A stretch of 64,000 nt of DNA from Edaphobacillus lindanitolerans (GCF_900156305.1 NZ_FTPL01000002.1:434001-498000); one strand, 5' to 3'. Positions 34,705 to 43,875 are shown, numbered from the stretch's first letter. A program made the numbers and translations. Notes: a model not told the origin generated them from the sequence alone.

Positions 34705-35124
34705 ATGTTGAAGCTGGAAACAGATTTGCAAGGCAAGCGGGCTCTTTATGGAGAGATCGAGCCGCTGCTCCGATCGCACGGGTTTTCGCTCTGCGGAAAC
34801 TGGGAGTACAACGAGGGCATGTTCGACGGCATCCTGAATCGCATGAGCGGTGAAACCATCTATCTCCGGCTGCCGTTTGACGTACTGTCTGGAAGCCTGG
34901 ACCATCCGAATACGATGCTCGCGTTCGGCCAGCCGTTCCTTATCAAGCACGTCGTCAACGTCGGGCTCGACCATGACCAGAACGCGCTTTTGACCACGAC
35001 CGGTTTTGACCAGTTCCAGGCACCGCTCGAAAAAGACGCCAACATCCAGAAAAAGTCCCAATGGGAAGAACGCGGCGAAGAGAAAGTGGCCGACATGTTT
35101 GGGAACTATGAGTTCATCCATTAA
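34705..35124 (+). CDS. YugN-like family protein
   Basis: Cytoplasmic protein of 139 residues matching B. subtilis YugN in length and in conserved stretches (GEIEPLLRSHGFSLCGNWEY, FDGILNR, YLRLPFDVLSGSLD, LAFGQPFLIKHVVNVGLD). Function unknown. GGGAGG precedes the ATG at 34705. It is a single gene bounded by terminators and convergent with the DUF3021 gene. Confidence 0.85.
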   Translation: MLKLETDLQGKRALYGEIEPLLRSHGFSLCGNWEYNEGMFDGILNRMSGETIYLRLPFDVLSGSLDHPNTMLAFGQPFLIKHVVNVGLDHDQNALLTTTGFDQFQAPLEKDANIQKKSQWEERGEEKVADMFGNYEFIH

Positions 35125-35149
35125 AAAAAGCCGCTGCTGCGGCTTTTTT
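35123..35149. terminator. Bidirectional terminator
   Basis: AAAAAAAGCCGC and GCGGCTTTTTT pair around TGCT. It lies at the junction of the convergent yugN-like and DUF3021 genes. Confidence 0.88.
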
Positions 35150-35540
35150 ATTTCCCGTACCTGTTCAATTGCCGGGCGAGCATCCTGTTCCTCAAATAAA
35201 TACTTGTCCAGATTGCACCATAAATCAGCAGAAAAACGGCGATCGGTCCGAACAGCTTCCCCGGTCCAAACCAGCCAAGCAACAGGCCGGTGACGCAAAA
35301 TGCGGCCGCCGTCACCGAAACATGCAGTGCCGTCTGGGCCATCAGTGAAAGCCGATCCCCGTCATAAACAATGGATGCCCCGCCCATAAACCCGCCCAAT
35401 AGCAGATAACCGAGCATCTGGGTGTTCAATTCGGACAGAATGACCGTGTCAGTGCCTTTTGCCGCCAGTGCGGCCAGGTAGATCAGGAGCGATGCAGAGC
35501 TGATCCCGGCTCCGCTGCACGCATACCAGAAAACCCTCAA
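35148..35540 (-). CDS. DUF3021 membrane protein
   Basis: Integral membrane protein of 130 residues with four predicted segments and the DUF3021 features (LLLGGFMGGASIVYD, HVSVTAAAFCVTGLLLGW). Members are almost always encoded with a LytTR regulator and are thought to modulate it. Here the LytTR gene is 15 bases upstream on the same strand. Its stop overlaps the yugN terminator hairpin. Confidence 0.85.
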   Translation of the reverse strand: MRVFWYACSGAGISSASLLIYLAALAAKGTDTVILSELNTQMLGYLLLGGFMGGASIVYDGDRLSLMAQTALHVSVTAAAFCVTGLLLGWFGPGKLFGPIAVFLLIYGAIWTSIYLRNRMLARQLNRYGK

Positions 35541-35555
35541 CGTGATTCCCCCCTT

Positions 35556-36005
35556 TCATTTTCGATTCAGCACCCTGTCCTTCAGAGCGCGTGTATACTT
35601 CCTTGAAACATACTCTTTATGGCCATTTTTGAACACCACGGTCAGGCTTCCGCTGAATGACGCTTCGTAATAATGGATCCAATCCAGATTCAAGACGCAT
35701 GATTTGGAAATTCTGATGAACGTCCTGTCATCCGAAAGGTACTCAAATGATTTGAGCGTGTCTTTATAATCGTATTCGTCTTCTTCTGTAAACACTTTGC
35801 ACCGGTCCCCTCCTGCAAGGACATACACAATCTCATCAAGACCGAGCAGGAATGCACGCTCTCCCTGCATCACCTGAAGCTTATCCGCTTTCTCTCCGTC
35901 CTGAAGAATTTGGATTGCCCGTCTGATGGCCGGTGTCATTTCCCGGATGCTGATCTCGGCCTGCTCCCGGTCCAGGTCCGGATCCAGCTTTATTTTGACT
36001 TTCAC
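35556..36005 (-). CDS. LytTR-domain DNA-binding protein
   Basis: Protein of 149 residues lacking a receiver domain. The C-terminal LytTR domain (about residues 50-147) includes FLLGLDEIVYVLAGGDRCKVFTEEDEYDYKDTLKSFEYLSDDRTFIRISKSCVLNLDWI and the terminal strand EYVSRKYTRALKDRVL. It forms a two-gene operon with the DUF3021 membrane protein, a pairing seen in Firmicutes where the membrane partner antagonises the regulator. Targets unknown. Confidence 0.9.
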   Translation of the reverse strand: MKVKIKLDPDLDREQAEISIREMTPAIRRAIQILQDGEKADKLQVMQGERAFLLGLDEIVYVLAGGDRCKVFTEEDEYDYKDTLKSFEYLSDDRTFIRISKSCVLNLDWIHYYEASFSGSLTVVFKNGHKEYVSRKYTRALKDRVLNRK

Positions 36006-36165
36006 CGCCGCACCCCCTTTGATTCCAGCATATCTTTTATGAACCGATCCCGCTCATGTTCCCGGGAAACAGGCCACTTTTACCGGATGACCGGTCATTT
36101 TTTAAAGATTATGGTCCGGCTTACGTCCCTGTACGACCCACTCTCTTCATTTTCCCTTTAAACAG

Positions 36166-36191
36166 GTTTAATTTCCAGCTTATCGGGGAAA
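36166..36191 (+). promoter_or_regulatory. Sigma-B-like promoter ahead of the DUF378 gene
   Basis: GTTTAA and GGGAAA are separated by 14 bases, about 34 bases before the start codon, matching sigma-B spacing and sequence well. Confidence 0.5.
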
Positions 36192-36224
36192 GTAGGACTA
36201 TTAACGCGGAAAGGAGGAGCCGCT

Positions 36225-36443
36225 ATGAGAGCACTCGACGCCATTGCACTTACCCTTCTGATTGTCGGCGGACTGAACTGGCTGTTGGTCGGGCTGTTGG
36301 ATTTCGATCTGGTCGCGACATTGTTCGGCGGGCAAGATGCAATTCTGTCCAGAATTGTTTACGTGCTGGTCGGCCTATCCGCACTTTACTGCCTGAAATT
36401 TTACGGACTTCTCGGCACCGACCGGGATCGACGGACCATCTGA
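36225..36443 (+). CDS. DUF378 small membrane protein (YuzA-like)
   Basis: Protein of 72 residues with two transmembrane segments. The family pattern is ALTLLIVGGLNWLLVGL then FDLVATLFGG and ILSRIVYVLVGLSALYCL. Function unknown. AAAGGAGG precedes the ATG at nine bases. The sigma-B-like promoter at 36166-36191 predicts general-stress expression. Confidence 0.88.
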   Translation: MRALDAIALTLLIVGGLNWLLVGLLDFDLVATLFGGQDAILSRIVYVLVGLSALYCLKFYGLLGTDRDRRTI

Positions 36444-36456
36444 ATATGCATTCAAC

Positions 36457-36497
36457 AAAGACCTCCTGCCCGCTGAAACGGATCCTGGAGGTCTTTT
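36457..36497. terminator. Terminator between DUF378 and DUF2971 genes
   Basis: AAAGACCTCC and GGAGGTCTTTT form the stem with a 20-base loop. The plus-strand T run is clear. Confidence 0.8.
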
Positions 36498-36543
36498 CAT
36501 TATGATAATTTTTTTATTTAATTCGATCGGTGATCATGGCTGC

Positions 36544-37281
36544 CTATTTCGGAAGCTTGCCCAGACTGGATTTTTCAATCGGGAATTCAAGGTCGGTGAT
36601 CTTGGCAACGAGCCCCTTTACAAGCTGTTCAAACCATTCCGGCGCTGCCGGCGAGATGTAGATCGACTGGATCAGCACCGACAAGTCGACCCGCACGGCC
36701 GTCCCGTATTCCAGCGGCCCCCGAACGACCGTCTTCAGCTCTTCCGGACCGGGCAATTGATCATAAAGCAAAAACAGGCGCAGCTCATTCTCAAATTCGA
36801 ATGACTTCCTTTTCAGAAACAGATAATCGATCAGCGTGGACGGACGGTTCCTGCAGTCTTCAAAATCCACATATTTGACGATTCCCGAGGTCACGGGCCG
36901 GTCGTCGAGGAACGAATCATGGAGACGGCGGAATGTGGTCCGGATGGCCAGTCCTTCATTGCTCTGCAAATAAAGTTTCCACATGGCAGCGGATTCGTAA
37001 TCATTCATATGCCAGCTGTTCACAAAGCTGTATTGCCGGAGGCCGCGAAGGACGTCCCGCTGCTCCCGGTAATGATCGGCCAATTCGATGTCACCGATGA
37101 GTTCTGCCGTTTCAAGGAATCCGGATACGGGCGTCCCTTCAAACGGATCCTCGAATTTATCGATCCGGCTGAAAAACAGTGATCCGCTGATCAGCAGATC
37201 GACGAATTTGGTGAAGTCCAAGTATCGCCAAAGCGGCTGAGCAGGAGTAGGCATTTCACGGCCTTCATCGTTGATGACCAT
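36544..37281 (-). CDS. DUF2971 domain protein
   Basis: Soluble protein of 245 residues with the DUF2971 markers: an N-terminal LWRYLDFTKFVDLLISGSLFFSRIDKFEDPFEG, the central SFVNSWHMNDYESAAMWKLYLQSNEGLAIRTT and FENELRLFLLYD. Function unknown. Relatives occur both as housekeeping and as defence-linked genes. The start at 37281 follows GGAGGG. No mobile or defence genes flank it here, so a defence role is not supported. Confidence 0.82.
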   Translation of the reverse strand: MVINDEGREMPTPAQPLWRYLDFTKFVDLLISGSLFFSRIDKFEDPFEGTPVSGFLETAELIGDIELADHYREQRDVLRGLRQYSFVNSWHMNDYESAAMWKLYLQSNEGLAIRTTFRRLHDSFLDDRPVTSGIVKYVDFEDCRNRPSTLIDYLFLKRKSFEFENELRLFLLYDQLPGPEELKTVVRGPLEYGTAVRVDLSVLIQSIYISPAAPEWFEQLVKGLVAKITDLEFPIEKSSLGKLPK

Positions 37282-37365
37282 CCAATCCCTCCAGGGGGTG
37301 CAGGCTATGCAGGCTCAGTATCCCCCTGCCGTACACTGTGCCATACAAGAAGGGCTGCAGATCTG

Positions 37366-38886
37366 TCATTTTCCGAGAAGCCCCTGGGATTTCAGGTACT
37401 GTTCCGCCACTTCTGCCGGCGTCTGCCCGCCGACGGCCACATCGTAGTTCATCTTCCTCATTTCATCGTCCGTAATCTTGCCGGCCAGTCGGTTCAGTGC
37501 TTCCACGACTTCCGGAAACTTCCGGGCCGTCTTTTCTGTCATGAGCGGCGCTCCCTGATAAGGCGGGAACAATTGTCGGTCGTCTTCAAGAACCCGCAAC
37601 TGATATCGCTCGATTTCACTGTCGGTCGAGTAGGCATCGACCACGTTGATCTCACCGTTCTGGACTGCCCCGTAGCGGAGTTTTGGTTCCATCGTGACCA
37701 CATCCGGGAAGGTGATGCCGTAAGTTGACCGGATGCCCGGATAGCCGTCCTTGCGGTCCGAGAATTCCAGTGTGAATCCGGCCTTCACCCGGCTCTCGAC
37801 CGTTTTGAGGTCAGAAATCGTCTCCAATCCATGTTCCTGTGCAAAATTGTCCGGGACTGCCAGGGTGTACGTGTTGTTGTATTGCATCGGGTCAAGCAGG
37901 GCCATGCCGAACTGCCCGGCTAGCCCGTCGCGCGCCTGTTCGTACACTTCCCGGCTGTCGGTGCTTCCGGCCGTTTCCTTCAGGAACTCCGAAATCACGG
38001 TTCCGGTGAATTCCGGATATATGTCGATGTCACCGGATCGAAGGGCATTGAATACGAACGACGTTTTTCCGAAGCCCGGCTTCAGCTCCACGGACAGGTC
38101 CGTCTCTTCCTCGATCAGCAGCTTGTACATATTGATCAGGATTTCAGGTTCTGTTCCGAGCTTTCCTGCAAGAACAAGCTTGTCGTCCCCTTTTCCGATG
38201 AGCGGCACGATGAAGATGACGGCCGCGGCCAAGGCAAGCGTTCCGGCGGCAATCAGACTCTTCCTGAACGGCATCCTTTCCAGCTTCTTCAGCAGGAAAT
38301 CAAAAATGAGCGCCAGGATGGCAGCGGGGATGGCCCCGAGGACGATCAGGTTCGCGTTATTGCGGTCGATGCCGAGGAGGATCAGGTCACCTAGGCCGCC
38401 GGCGCCGATCAGGGCGGCCAGCGTTGCGGTCCCGATGATGAGCACCGTCGCCGTCCGGATGCCGGCCATGATGACCGGCATCGCAAGCGGCAATTCCACC
38501 TTTCGCAGCCGCCTCCTTCCGTTCATCCCCATCGCGTTTGCCGCTTCCACCAGGGCTGGGTCCACTTCCCGGATCCCTGTGTATGTATTGCGCAGGATCG
38601 GCAGCAGCGCATAGGCCGTCAGGGCAATGATGGCGGGCACCCGCCCGATGCCGACAATCGGGATAAGCAATCCGAGGAGTGCCAGTGACGGGATCGTCTG
38701 GATGACGGACGTCACGCCGATGACACTGTCCGCCGCCCGCACATGCCGCGTCAGCCAGATACCGAGCGGCACCGCGATCAGCACGGCAATGATCAGGGAG
38801 ACAAATGAGATTTCCATGTGCTGAAGAACAGCAGTCCATAATTCACCTTGCCGCCGGCTGAATTCATCCATGAGTCCCGCCATCAT
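37366..38886 (-). CDS. Osmoprotectant ABC transporter, fused permease and binding protein (OpuFB type)
   Basis: A 506-residue fusion. Residues about 15-215 form a BPD-type permease with six segments and the EAA-like loop EVDPALVEAANAMGMNGRRRLRKVELPLAMPVIMAGIRTA. After another membrane segment (about 220-245), residues 255-505 form an OpuAC-type binding domain that would stay tethered outside. It contains conserved FGKTSFVFNALRSGDIDIYPEFTGT and TYTLAVPDN. OpuF-type systems import glycine betaine and related solutes. The start at 38886 (ATGATG) overlaps the ATPase gene by 23 bases. Confidence 0.88.
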   Translation of the reverse strand: MMAGLMDEFSRRQGELWTAVLQHMEISFVSLIIAVLIAVPLGIWLTRHVRAADSVIGVTSVIQTIPSLALLGLLIPIVGIGRVPAIIALTAYALLPILRNTYTGIREVDPALVEAANAMGMNGRRRLRKVELPLAMPVIMAGIRTATVLIIGTATLAALIGAGGLGDLILLGIDRNNANLIVLGAIPAAILALIFDFLLKKLERMPFRKSLIAAGTLALAAAVIFIVPLIGKGDDKLVLAGKLGTEPEILINMYKLLIEEETDLSVELKPGFGKTSFVFNALRSGDIDIYPEFTGTVISEFLKETAGSTDSREVYEQARDGLAGQFGMALLDPMQYNNTYTLAVPDNFAQEHGLETISDLKTVESRVKAGFTLEFSDRKDGYPGIRSTYGITFPDVVTMEPKLRYGAVQNGEINVVDAYSTDSEIERYQLRVLEDDRQLFPPYQGAPLMTEKTARKFPEVVEALNRLAGKITDDEMRKMNYDVAVGGQTPAEVAEQYLKSQGLLGK

Positions 38887-39829
38887 CCGTCCCCCCCTTT
38901 CCTGCCATCCGGGCAAGGAGGCGGAAGGCGGCTCCCCTGCTCACCCGCCCGACGATTTTGCCCGCAGATTCAACGCCGACCGAGTCGTGCTCGGCAAGTG
39001 CATTCAGCAAGATCCTCACTTCCACGAACGCCGGCAGGACCACCGCCGGTTCGTTTTCTGCGTCCGGTTTCTCCATTGCCGCCCGCAGATCAACCGCCGG
39101 CTCCTCTTTTCTTTTTCCGATGAACGACCGCACGAAATCATCCGCCGGATTTAAAAGAAGGTCCTCGGGCGTGCTGAGCTGCACGACTTTCCCTTCCCTC
39201 ATCAGACAGATACGGTCAGCCAGCTTCAGTGCCTCATCCATGTCATGCGTGACGAAGACCGTTGTCTTTCCCAGTTCTTCCTTCAGGCGGAGCAGGTCAT
39301 CCTGCAGTTTCTCCCGGCTGACGGGGTCCAGCGCGCTGAACGGCTCATCCATGAGCAGGATATCCGGATCGGCGGCAAGCGCCCGGACCACTCCGACCCG
39401 CTGCTGCTGCCCGCCGGACAACTCGGACGGTTTCCTCGCAGCATAGATGTCCGGGTCGAGGCCGACCATGCGGAGCAGTTCCGCTGCACGCGCCTTCAGT
39501 TTCTCCTTCGGCCACCCCTTCATCTCCGGCACGACAGTGATGTTCTCCTCGATGGTCATATGTGGAAACAGGGCGATCTGCTGAAGCACATAACCGATAT
39601 TCCACCTCAGCTGATCAAGCGGGTAATCAACTGCCGGTTTCCCGTCGATGTACAGGCTGCCGGAAGAAGTAGGAATGAGACGGTTGATCATCTTTAGCGT
39701 AGTCGTCTTTCCGCAGCCGCTCGGACCGGCCAGAACGAGAAACTCCCCTTTTTGGACTTCCAGATCGAGATGGTCCACGGCGACCGTGCCGTCCGGATAC
39801 TGTTTTGTAATTTGTTCGAAACGAATCAT
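38864..39829 (-). CDS. Osmoprotectant ABC transporter ATPase (OpuFA type)
   Basis: ATPase of 321 residues. Walker A is GPSGCGKTT near residue 35, with Q-loop VLQQIALFPHMT, signature LSGGQQQR, Walker B ILLMDEPFSALDP and switch FVTHD. A C-terminal CBS-like extension (about 265-321) is shorter than in OpuCA. The ATG at 39829 follows AAGGGAG. It is the first gene of a two-gene operon with the fused permease/binding protein, giving a complete importer for compatible solutes. Confidence 0.9.
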   Translation of the reverse strand: MIRFEQITKQYPDGTVAVDHLDLEVQKGEFLVLAGPSGCGKTTTLKMINRLIPTSSGSLYIDGKPAVDYPLDQLRWNIGYVLQQIALFPHMTIEENITVVPEMKGWPKEKLKARAAELLRMVGLDPDIYAARKPSELSGGQQQRVGVVRALAADPDILLMDEPFSALDPVSREKLQDDLLRLKEELGKTTVFVTHDMDEALKLADRICLMREGKVVQLSTPEDLLLNPADDFVRSFIGKRKEEPAVDLRAAMEKPDAENEPAVVLPAFVEVRILLNALAEHDSVGVESAGKIVGRVSRGAAFRLLARMAGKGGTDDGGTHG

Positions 39830-40082
39830 GTCATTCTCCCTTCCCCACACTAGTTCCAATCTACCCTTTTTCCCGGGGGATTCATCCATAGATTCTACCA
39901 AATCAAACGACTGCCAGACGCCGGGCAGGGTTGTAAAAGACCGGCCATCAGGAATGGCAGGGAAACTTTCTAAGAAGCGTATTTGATACGACTGTTTTTA
40001 CGGTTGAAAGGGAGAACCAGACCGGGCGTGTAAGAATCCGCTATGATAAAGTAAACAGACCATTGGGAAAGGAGCGAGTCCG

Positions 40083-41093
40083 CTGGTCACTTTGAATCTG
40101 CTTGATTACTCACCGATTGATGAAGGGGCCACCGCCCGCGACGCGCTGCTCCAGACGGTACAACTGGCCAAACAGGCGGAACAGCTCGGCTACCGCCGTT
40201 TTTGGGTTTCGGAGCACCATCAGGTCATGTCCGTCGCGGGCAGCAGTCCGGAAATGCTCATGATGCATCTGGCCTCATCCACCGAAAGGATCCGGATCGG
40301 ATCCGGCGGTGTCATGCTGCCGCACTATAGCCCATACAAGGTTGCGGAAAACTTCCGATTGCTCGAAGCGATCCATCCGAACCGGATCGACCTCGGAATC
40401 GGCCGGTCCCCGAGCTTTCATCAGGTCAACCGGGCACTGAACGAAACAAAGGGGAAACGGCTGCCCTATGAACAGCAGATCGGAGACCTGCAGCATTATC
40501 TGTCCGAATCCCCTTCTCCTGACCACCGGTTCAGCGGCCTGACGGCAACACCGGTCATTGATACAGCCCCTGAGCTTTGGCTCCTCGGCACCGGAATGGG
40601 GAGTGCCGCAATTGCCGCCGAATACGGAACGGCCTTCGCGTTCGCCCATTTCGGCAAGCCGTCAGGTGAAGGTCTGGAAGCGGTCCGTCTTTACCGTGAA
40701 CAATTCCGCCCTTCCCCGTTCCTTCAGCGTCCGAAGGTCACGGTCGCCGTGTTTGCGGTCGTCGCCGAAACGGCTGAGGAGGCGGAAGAGCTGGCCACCG
40801 CATTCGACCTGTGGCTGCTGATGGTGGAATCCTCCAACCCGCCCCCCTATTACCCGTCGGTCGAAACTGCGAAAAAACGCGGATTCAGCACAATCGAAAA
40901 GGAGAAAGTCGCACAGAACCGCAAACGGATGATTATCGGGACTCCCCTCCATGTCGCCGACGAGATCAGGCGACTCGCCGGACAGTATCAGGCTGACGAA
41001 GTCACGGTCATCCCGAATGTGTACGGCGCCGGCAACCGGTTGACAGGCACGGCTCTGCTTGCAGAGGCCATGGGTCTGGCTGCACTCAAATAA
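40083..41093 (+). CDS. LLM-class flavin-dependent oxidoreductase
   Basis: Luciferase-like monooxygenase of about 336 residues. The N-terminal LNLLDYSPIDEG, RRFWVSEHHQVMSVAGSSPEMLM and IRIGSGGVMLPHYSPYKVAENF match the MsnO8 subgroup, which uses reduced FMN. I chose the CTG at 40083 because AAAGGAG ends eight bases before it and because homologues start three residues before the conserved LxLLDxSP. The TTG at 40092 lies 17 bases from that ribosome site. Substrate unknown. Monocistronic. Confidence 0.85.
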   Translation: MVTLNLLDYSPIDEGATARDALLQTVQLAKQAEQLGYRRFWVSEHHQVMSVAGSSPEMLMMHLASSTERIRIGSGGVMLPHYSPYKVAENFRLLEAIHPNRIDLGIGRSPSFHQVNRALNETKGKRLPYEQQIGDLQHYLSESPSPDHRFSGLTATPVIDTAPELWLLGTGMGSAAIAAEYGTAFAFAHFGKPSGEGLEAVRLYREQFRPSPFLQRPKVTVAVFAVVAETAEEAEELATAFDLWLLMVESSNPPPYYPSVETAKKRGFSTIEKEKVAQNRKRMIIGTPLHVADEIRRLAGQYQADEVTVIPNVYGAGNRLTGTALLAEAMGLAALK

Positions 41094-41130
41094 TGCTGGG
41101 GCGCTTCGGTTGAAGGGCGTTCAGTAATAT

Positions 41131-41160
41131 AAAAAGACGGTGCAAATGGCACCGTCTTTT
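41131..41160. terminator. Bidirectional terminator
   Basis: AAAAGACGGTGC and GCACCGTCTTTT pair around a short loop between convergent genes. Confidence 0.88.
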
Positions 41161-41179
41161 CACGTCAGGAACAAACGCT

Positions 41180-42535
41180 TTAAATGGAGCGGCGGGAAGT
41201 CTGGCCGGCCGCCAGTCTACCGCGCTTATGGTCGTACTGGTAAACGACTTCCCCCGTTTGCTTATTGATTTTGTATTGATATCGCCCGGTCCAGGCATAG
41301 GCAAACTGCTCATCTTGATCGATGACCAAAGAGGTGTCCGCGTTTTCCGGAGGGGCATCCAGCAGCTGCTCCCAGATCACGTGCCGTTTTGTCAGATCGA
41401 GCAGAGCCAAGGTCTGCCGACGATCATTGCGCTTTTTCTGATAGACCACGAGCTGTTGGTCTGCCTGCCCAGTTTCGATCAGCCCCACATCCATCAGCTC
41501 GGGATACAGTTCTTCAATCTTCCCGACTTCGGCTTGTTTGTTGGCTGCCTCGTCATCCCAGACTTCGGAAAAAGGCCGGATCTGATCCGCATACGCCGGA
41601 TCCTCTGTGATCTCTTTTGTGGTGAAGTTAATCCTGTAATACCGCCCGTCAAGACCATAGAGATAGAGTTCATCCGGATTCGCTACGGCATAATCCGTAT
41701 ACAGATAGCTTAAGTTATCTGCTAAAACAGGGAACTTTTCCAGAAACTCTTTTTCATTCATTTCCTTTTTGCCGGTTTCCGGATTGATGAAATAAAGGGT
41801 TTTCTTTTTATTATTCAACAGCAAAAGCCCTTCCGTCGTCCCACCGATCAGATATTCTTGCCATGTCGAAATCCGGCTCCAAAGCCTTTCGCCGGAATGA
41901 AGGTCATTGGCGCTGATCAAGAAGCTGGAAATGTTCGTGGAAATCCCATGTTCGACTCCGTTCGGTGTGGTCTTTCTGATTTTCATGACGGAGACCGGCT
42001 TCTCATCAAGATCAAAAAGAACAACCGGTGAATCCAGTTCAATCCGGTTCGGTACTATCAGGTGATTCAGTCCCCAGATCAGGGAGGAAAACAGGAAAAA
42101 CTCCATCAGCAAGAGCCTGCCCAACTTCAAAAACATCGTTTCCGCAGACTGTTTTTCGAGCCGGATCTGACGAATTTGCCGGGGAATATAAATGAACAGG
42201 GAAATGCACACCAGGCTGCCGACCACAGCCAGCAGAATATAATCAAACCGCCAGCCTGTCGGCAGCCAATACGCCAGTGAATCCGGCTGGAGAAACTCGA
42301 GCATGGCGGAACCGACCAAAAAGTTGAAGATCAGCACCACCATGAGTCTTTTTAAAATCCGGCTTACACCGGGAAACCTTTCATCGTCCTGCCTTTTCCC
42401 GATCAAATAAATCGCCCGGACCGGCAAATACAGCAATCGGATGTACAGTAAAGCCAGAGCGGTGTTATGTATTGGGTTTGAATCAAAGTTTAACAATGAC
42501 ACCCATTGATCAATAAATCCTGTCAAAATTCCCAT
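41180..42535 (-). CDS. Unidentified membrane protein with extracytoplasmic beta-rich domain
   Basis: I do not recognise this 451-residue protein. Four hydrophobic segments lie within the first 170 residues (about 25-40, 60-80, 95-115 and 140-160). The remaining 280 residues are soluble and rich in short beta strands with WxxYLIGGTTEGLLLLNNKKKTLYFINPETGKKE-type blade patterns, suggesting a beta-propeller-like domain. Codon use is somewhat more AT-rich than in the neighbours to the left. It ends at a bidirectional terminator and abuts the AT-rich nuclease gene upstream. Confidence 0.68.
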   Translation of the reverse strand: MGILTGFIDQWVSLLNFDSNPIHNTALALLYIRLLYLPVRAIYLIGKRQDDERFPGVSRILKRLMVVLIFNFLVGSAMLEFLQPDSLAYWLPTGWRFDYILLAVVGSLVCISLFIYIPRQIRQIRLEKQSAETMFLKLGRLLLMEFFLFSSLIWGLNHLIVPNRIELDSPVVLFDLDEKPVSVMKIRKTTPNGVEHGISTNISSFLISANDLHSGERLWSRISTWQEYLIGGTTEGLLLLNNKKKTLYFINPETGKKEMNEKEFLEKFPVLADNLSYLYTDYAVANPDELYLYGLDGRYYRINFTTKEITEDPAYADQIRPFSEVWDDEAANKQAEVGKIEELYPELMDVGLIETGQADQQLVVYQKKRNDRRQTLALLDLTKRHVIWEQLLDAPPENADTSLVIDQDEQFAYAWTGRYQYKINKQTGEVVYQYDHKRGRLAAGQTSRRSI

Positions 42536-42662
42536 TCCTCATGTCCTTTTCTGTCATTTAGACTCCCTTCATCTTATCCATCCTGAATTCCAAGTTCAAT
42601 AATAAAAATAGACGGTTGCACAATTATCTTTCAATGTTCAATCCATTGGACGGATTAGGGGT

Positions 42663-43616
42663 TTACTCACCTACCATACCGTCACCATCACGGTCATCCA
42701 TGTACTGGTACAACCAATGATCCCGAGTAATTGGCATTTTGTAACCCGCATCTTTTGCTTCTTTAATCGTGACCTGCCCATTGCCATTTGTATCAATGCC
42801 AGAAAGATCACCGCTTTTGCCTGAATCTATGTTTGAGTTTGAACCGTTTGATCCGGAAGATTTACTTCCTGTTAAACCAAGTGATTCGTTCACTTTGTCA
42901 GGGTTGGTGTTGTCAAACTCATCAACAATCTTATTCCCTTTTAAAGTATAGGAGTACTTGTAGCTGGAAGGAATCTGCGTTTCCGTGTTTGGATATGTAA
43001 TAATTGCTTCGAAATTAGTGGCCCCGCCAGCTTTACGAATGGCATCTTCCATGTATGCTTGATCACCATGTCGGTTTAGCGTGCTTTCTTGTGGAGTAAT
43101 ATTGTAAGCATTGGATACTCCTCCAAGAGAATCCGCAATGATATGTCCTTCATCTAAATCTGCTCTCTCTACACCGGGAACTTTTGCTTCATCAGAATAG
43201 TATCGGCCAGACGATGTTACAGGTTCGTTTTTGTCATCTTGTAGAATGATTTCGTCAGCAATCACACAGACCAGTTGCCCAAACTCATTCGTAAATGCCC
43301 AATATTCACGGTCCCCATACCCAATGTCAACGACGACGTTGGCTTGGCGATAACCAGATAAATCACCACCGTCAACTTCAATAAGTTCGGATTCTGCGAA
43401 CAGTTCATTATTTGGTTGGGGTGTTGTTTCCTCTACTGCAGGTTTTTCAGCAACCGTAGTGTTCGTTTCTTCTTCCCCATTTTTGTTTCTTTCAACTTTA
43501 GAGACTTCTTGTGAATCGCTTTCTGCATCTGTAACGGTTGCATCTTCTGCATTGGTGCAACCAGCCATAAAGATGATGATTAAAAGTAAAACTAAATAGC
43601 TCATTTTCTTTTTCAT
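42663..43616 (-). CDS. Secreted DNA/RNA non-specific endonuclease-like lipoprotein with Ca-binding tail
   Basis: Protein of 317 residues. A type II signal peptide ends in the lipobox FMAGC near residue 19. A Thr/Glu-rich linker follows, then a nuclease-like domain with DEGHIIADSLGG (His-Ala motif region, about residue 145), NITPQESTLNRHGD and YKYSYTLKGN. The C-terminus (about 275-317) has paired Asp-rich loops, DTNGNGQVTIKEAKDAGYKMP and DDRDGDGMVGE, as in calcium-binding tails of surface nucleases. The ATG at 43616 follows GGAGAG. The gene is far more AT-rich than its surroundings, which suggests recent acquisition. Confidence 0.82.
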   Translation of the reverse strand: MKKKMSYLVLLLIIIFMAGCTNAEDATVTDAESDSQEVSKVERNKNGEEETNTTVAEKPAVEETTPQPNNELFAESELIEVDGGDLSGYRQANVVVDIGYGDREYWAFTNEFGQLVCVIADEIILQDDKNEPVTSSGRYYSDEAKVPGVERADLDEGHIIADSLGGVSNAYNITPQESTLNRHGDQAYMEDAIRKAGGATNFEAIITYPNTETQIPSSYKYSYTLKGNKIVDEFDNTNPDKVNESLGLTGSKSSGSNGSNSNIDSGKSGDLSGIDTNGNGQVTIKEAKDAGYKMPITRDHWLYQYMDDRDGDGMVGE

Positions 43617-43804
43617 TTTAGAACTCTCCTGTAATCGTTTCATATTATATATTATAGAGGAATAATGAATAGTTTTGAATACTGATAGAACCGTCAAGAA
43701 ATCCTTTTGGTGTTACACTGAGAATATCATGAACCTTTGCTCTATATTTGTTACTCCTTTTCCACTTCTATCCTTATTGGACAAGGGATTAGCGGATATT
43801 GAAC

Positions 43805-43843
43805 AAAAAGAAAAGGGGCGAAGTCCTGCAGGACCCGCCCCGG
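43805..43843 (-). terminator. Terminator of glmS
   Basis: On the minus strand GGGGCG pairs with CGCCCC around TCCTGCAGGA, followed by TTTTCTTTTT. Confidence 0.85.
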
Positions 43844-43875
43844 TTGAATACTGGATAACGCTGTTATTCTACTTC

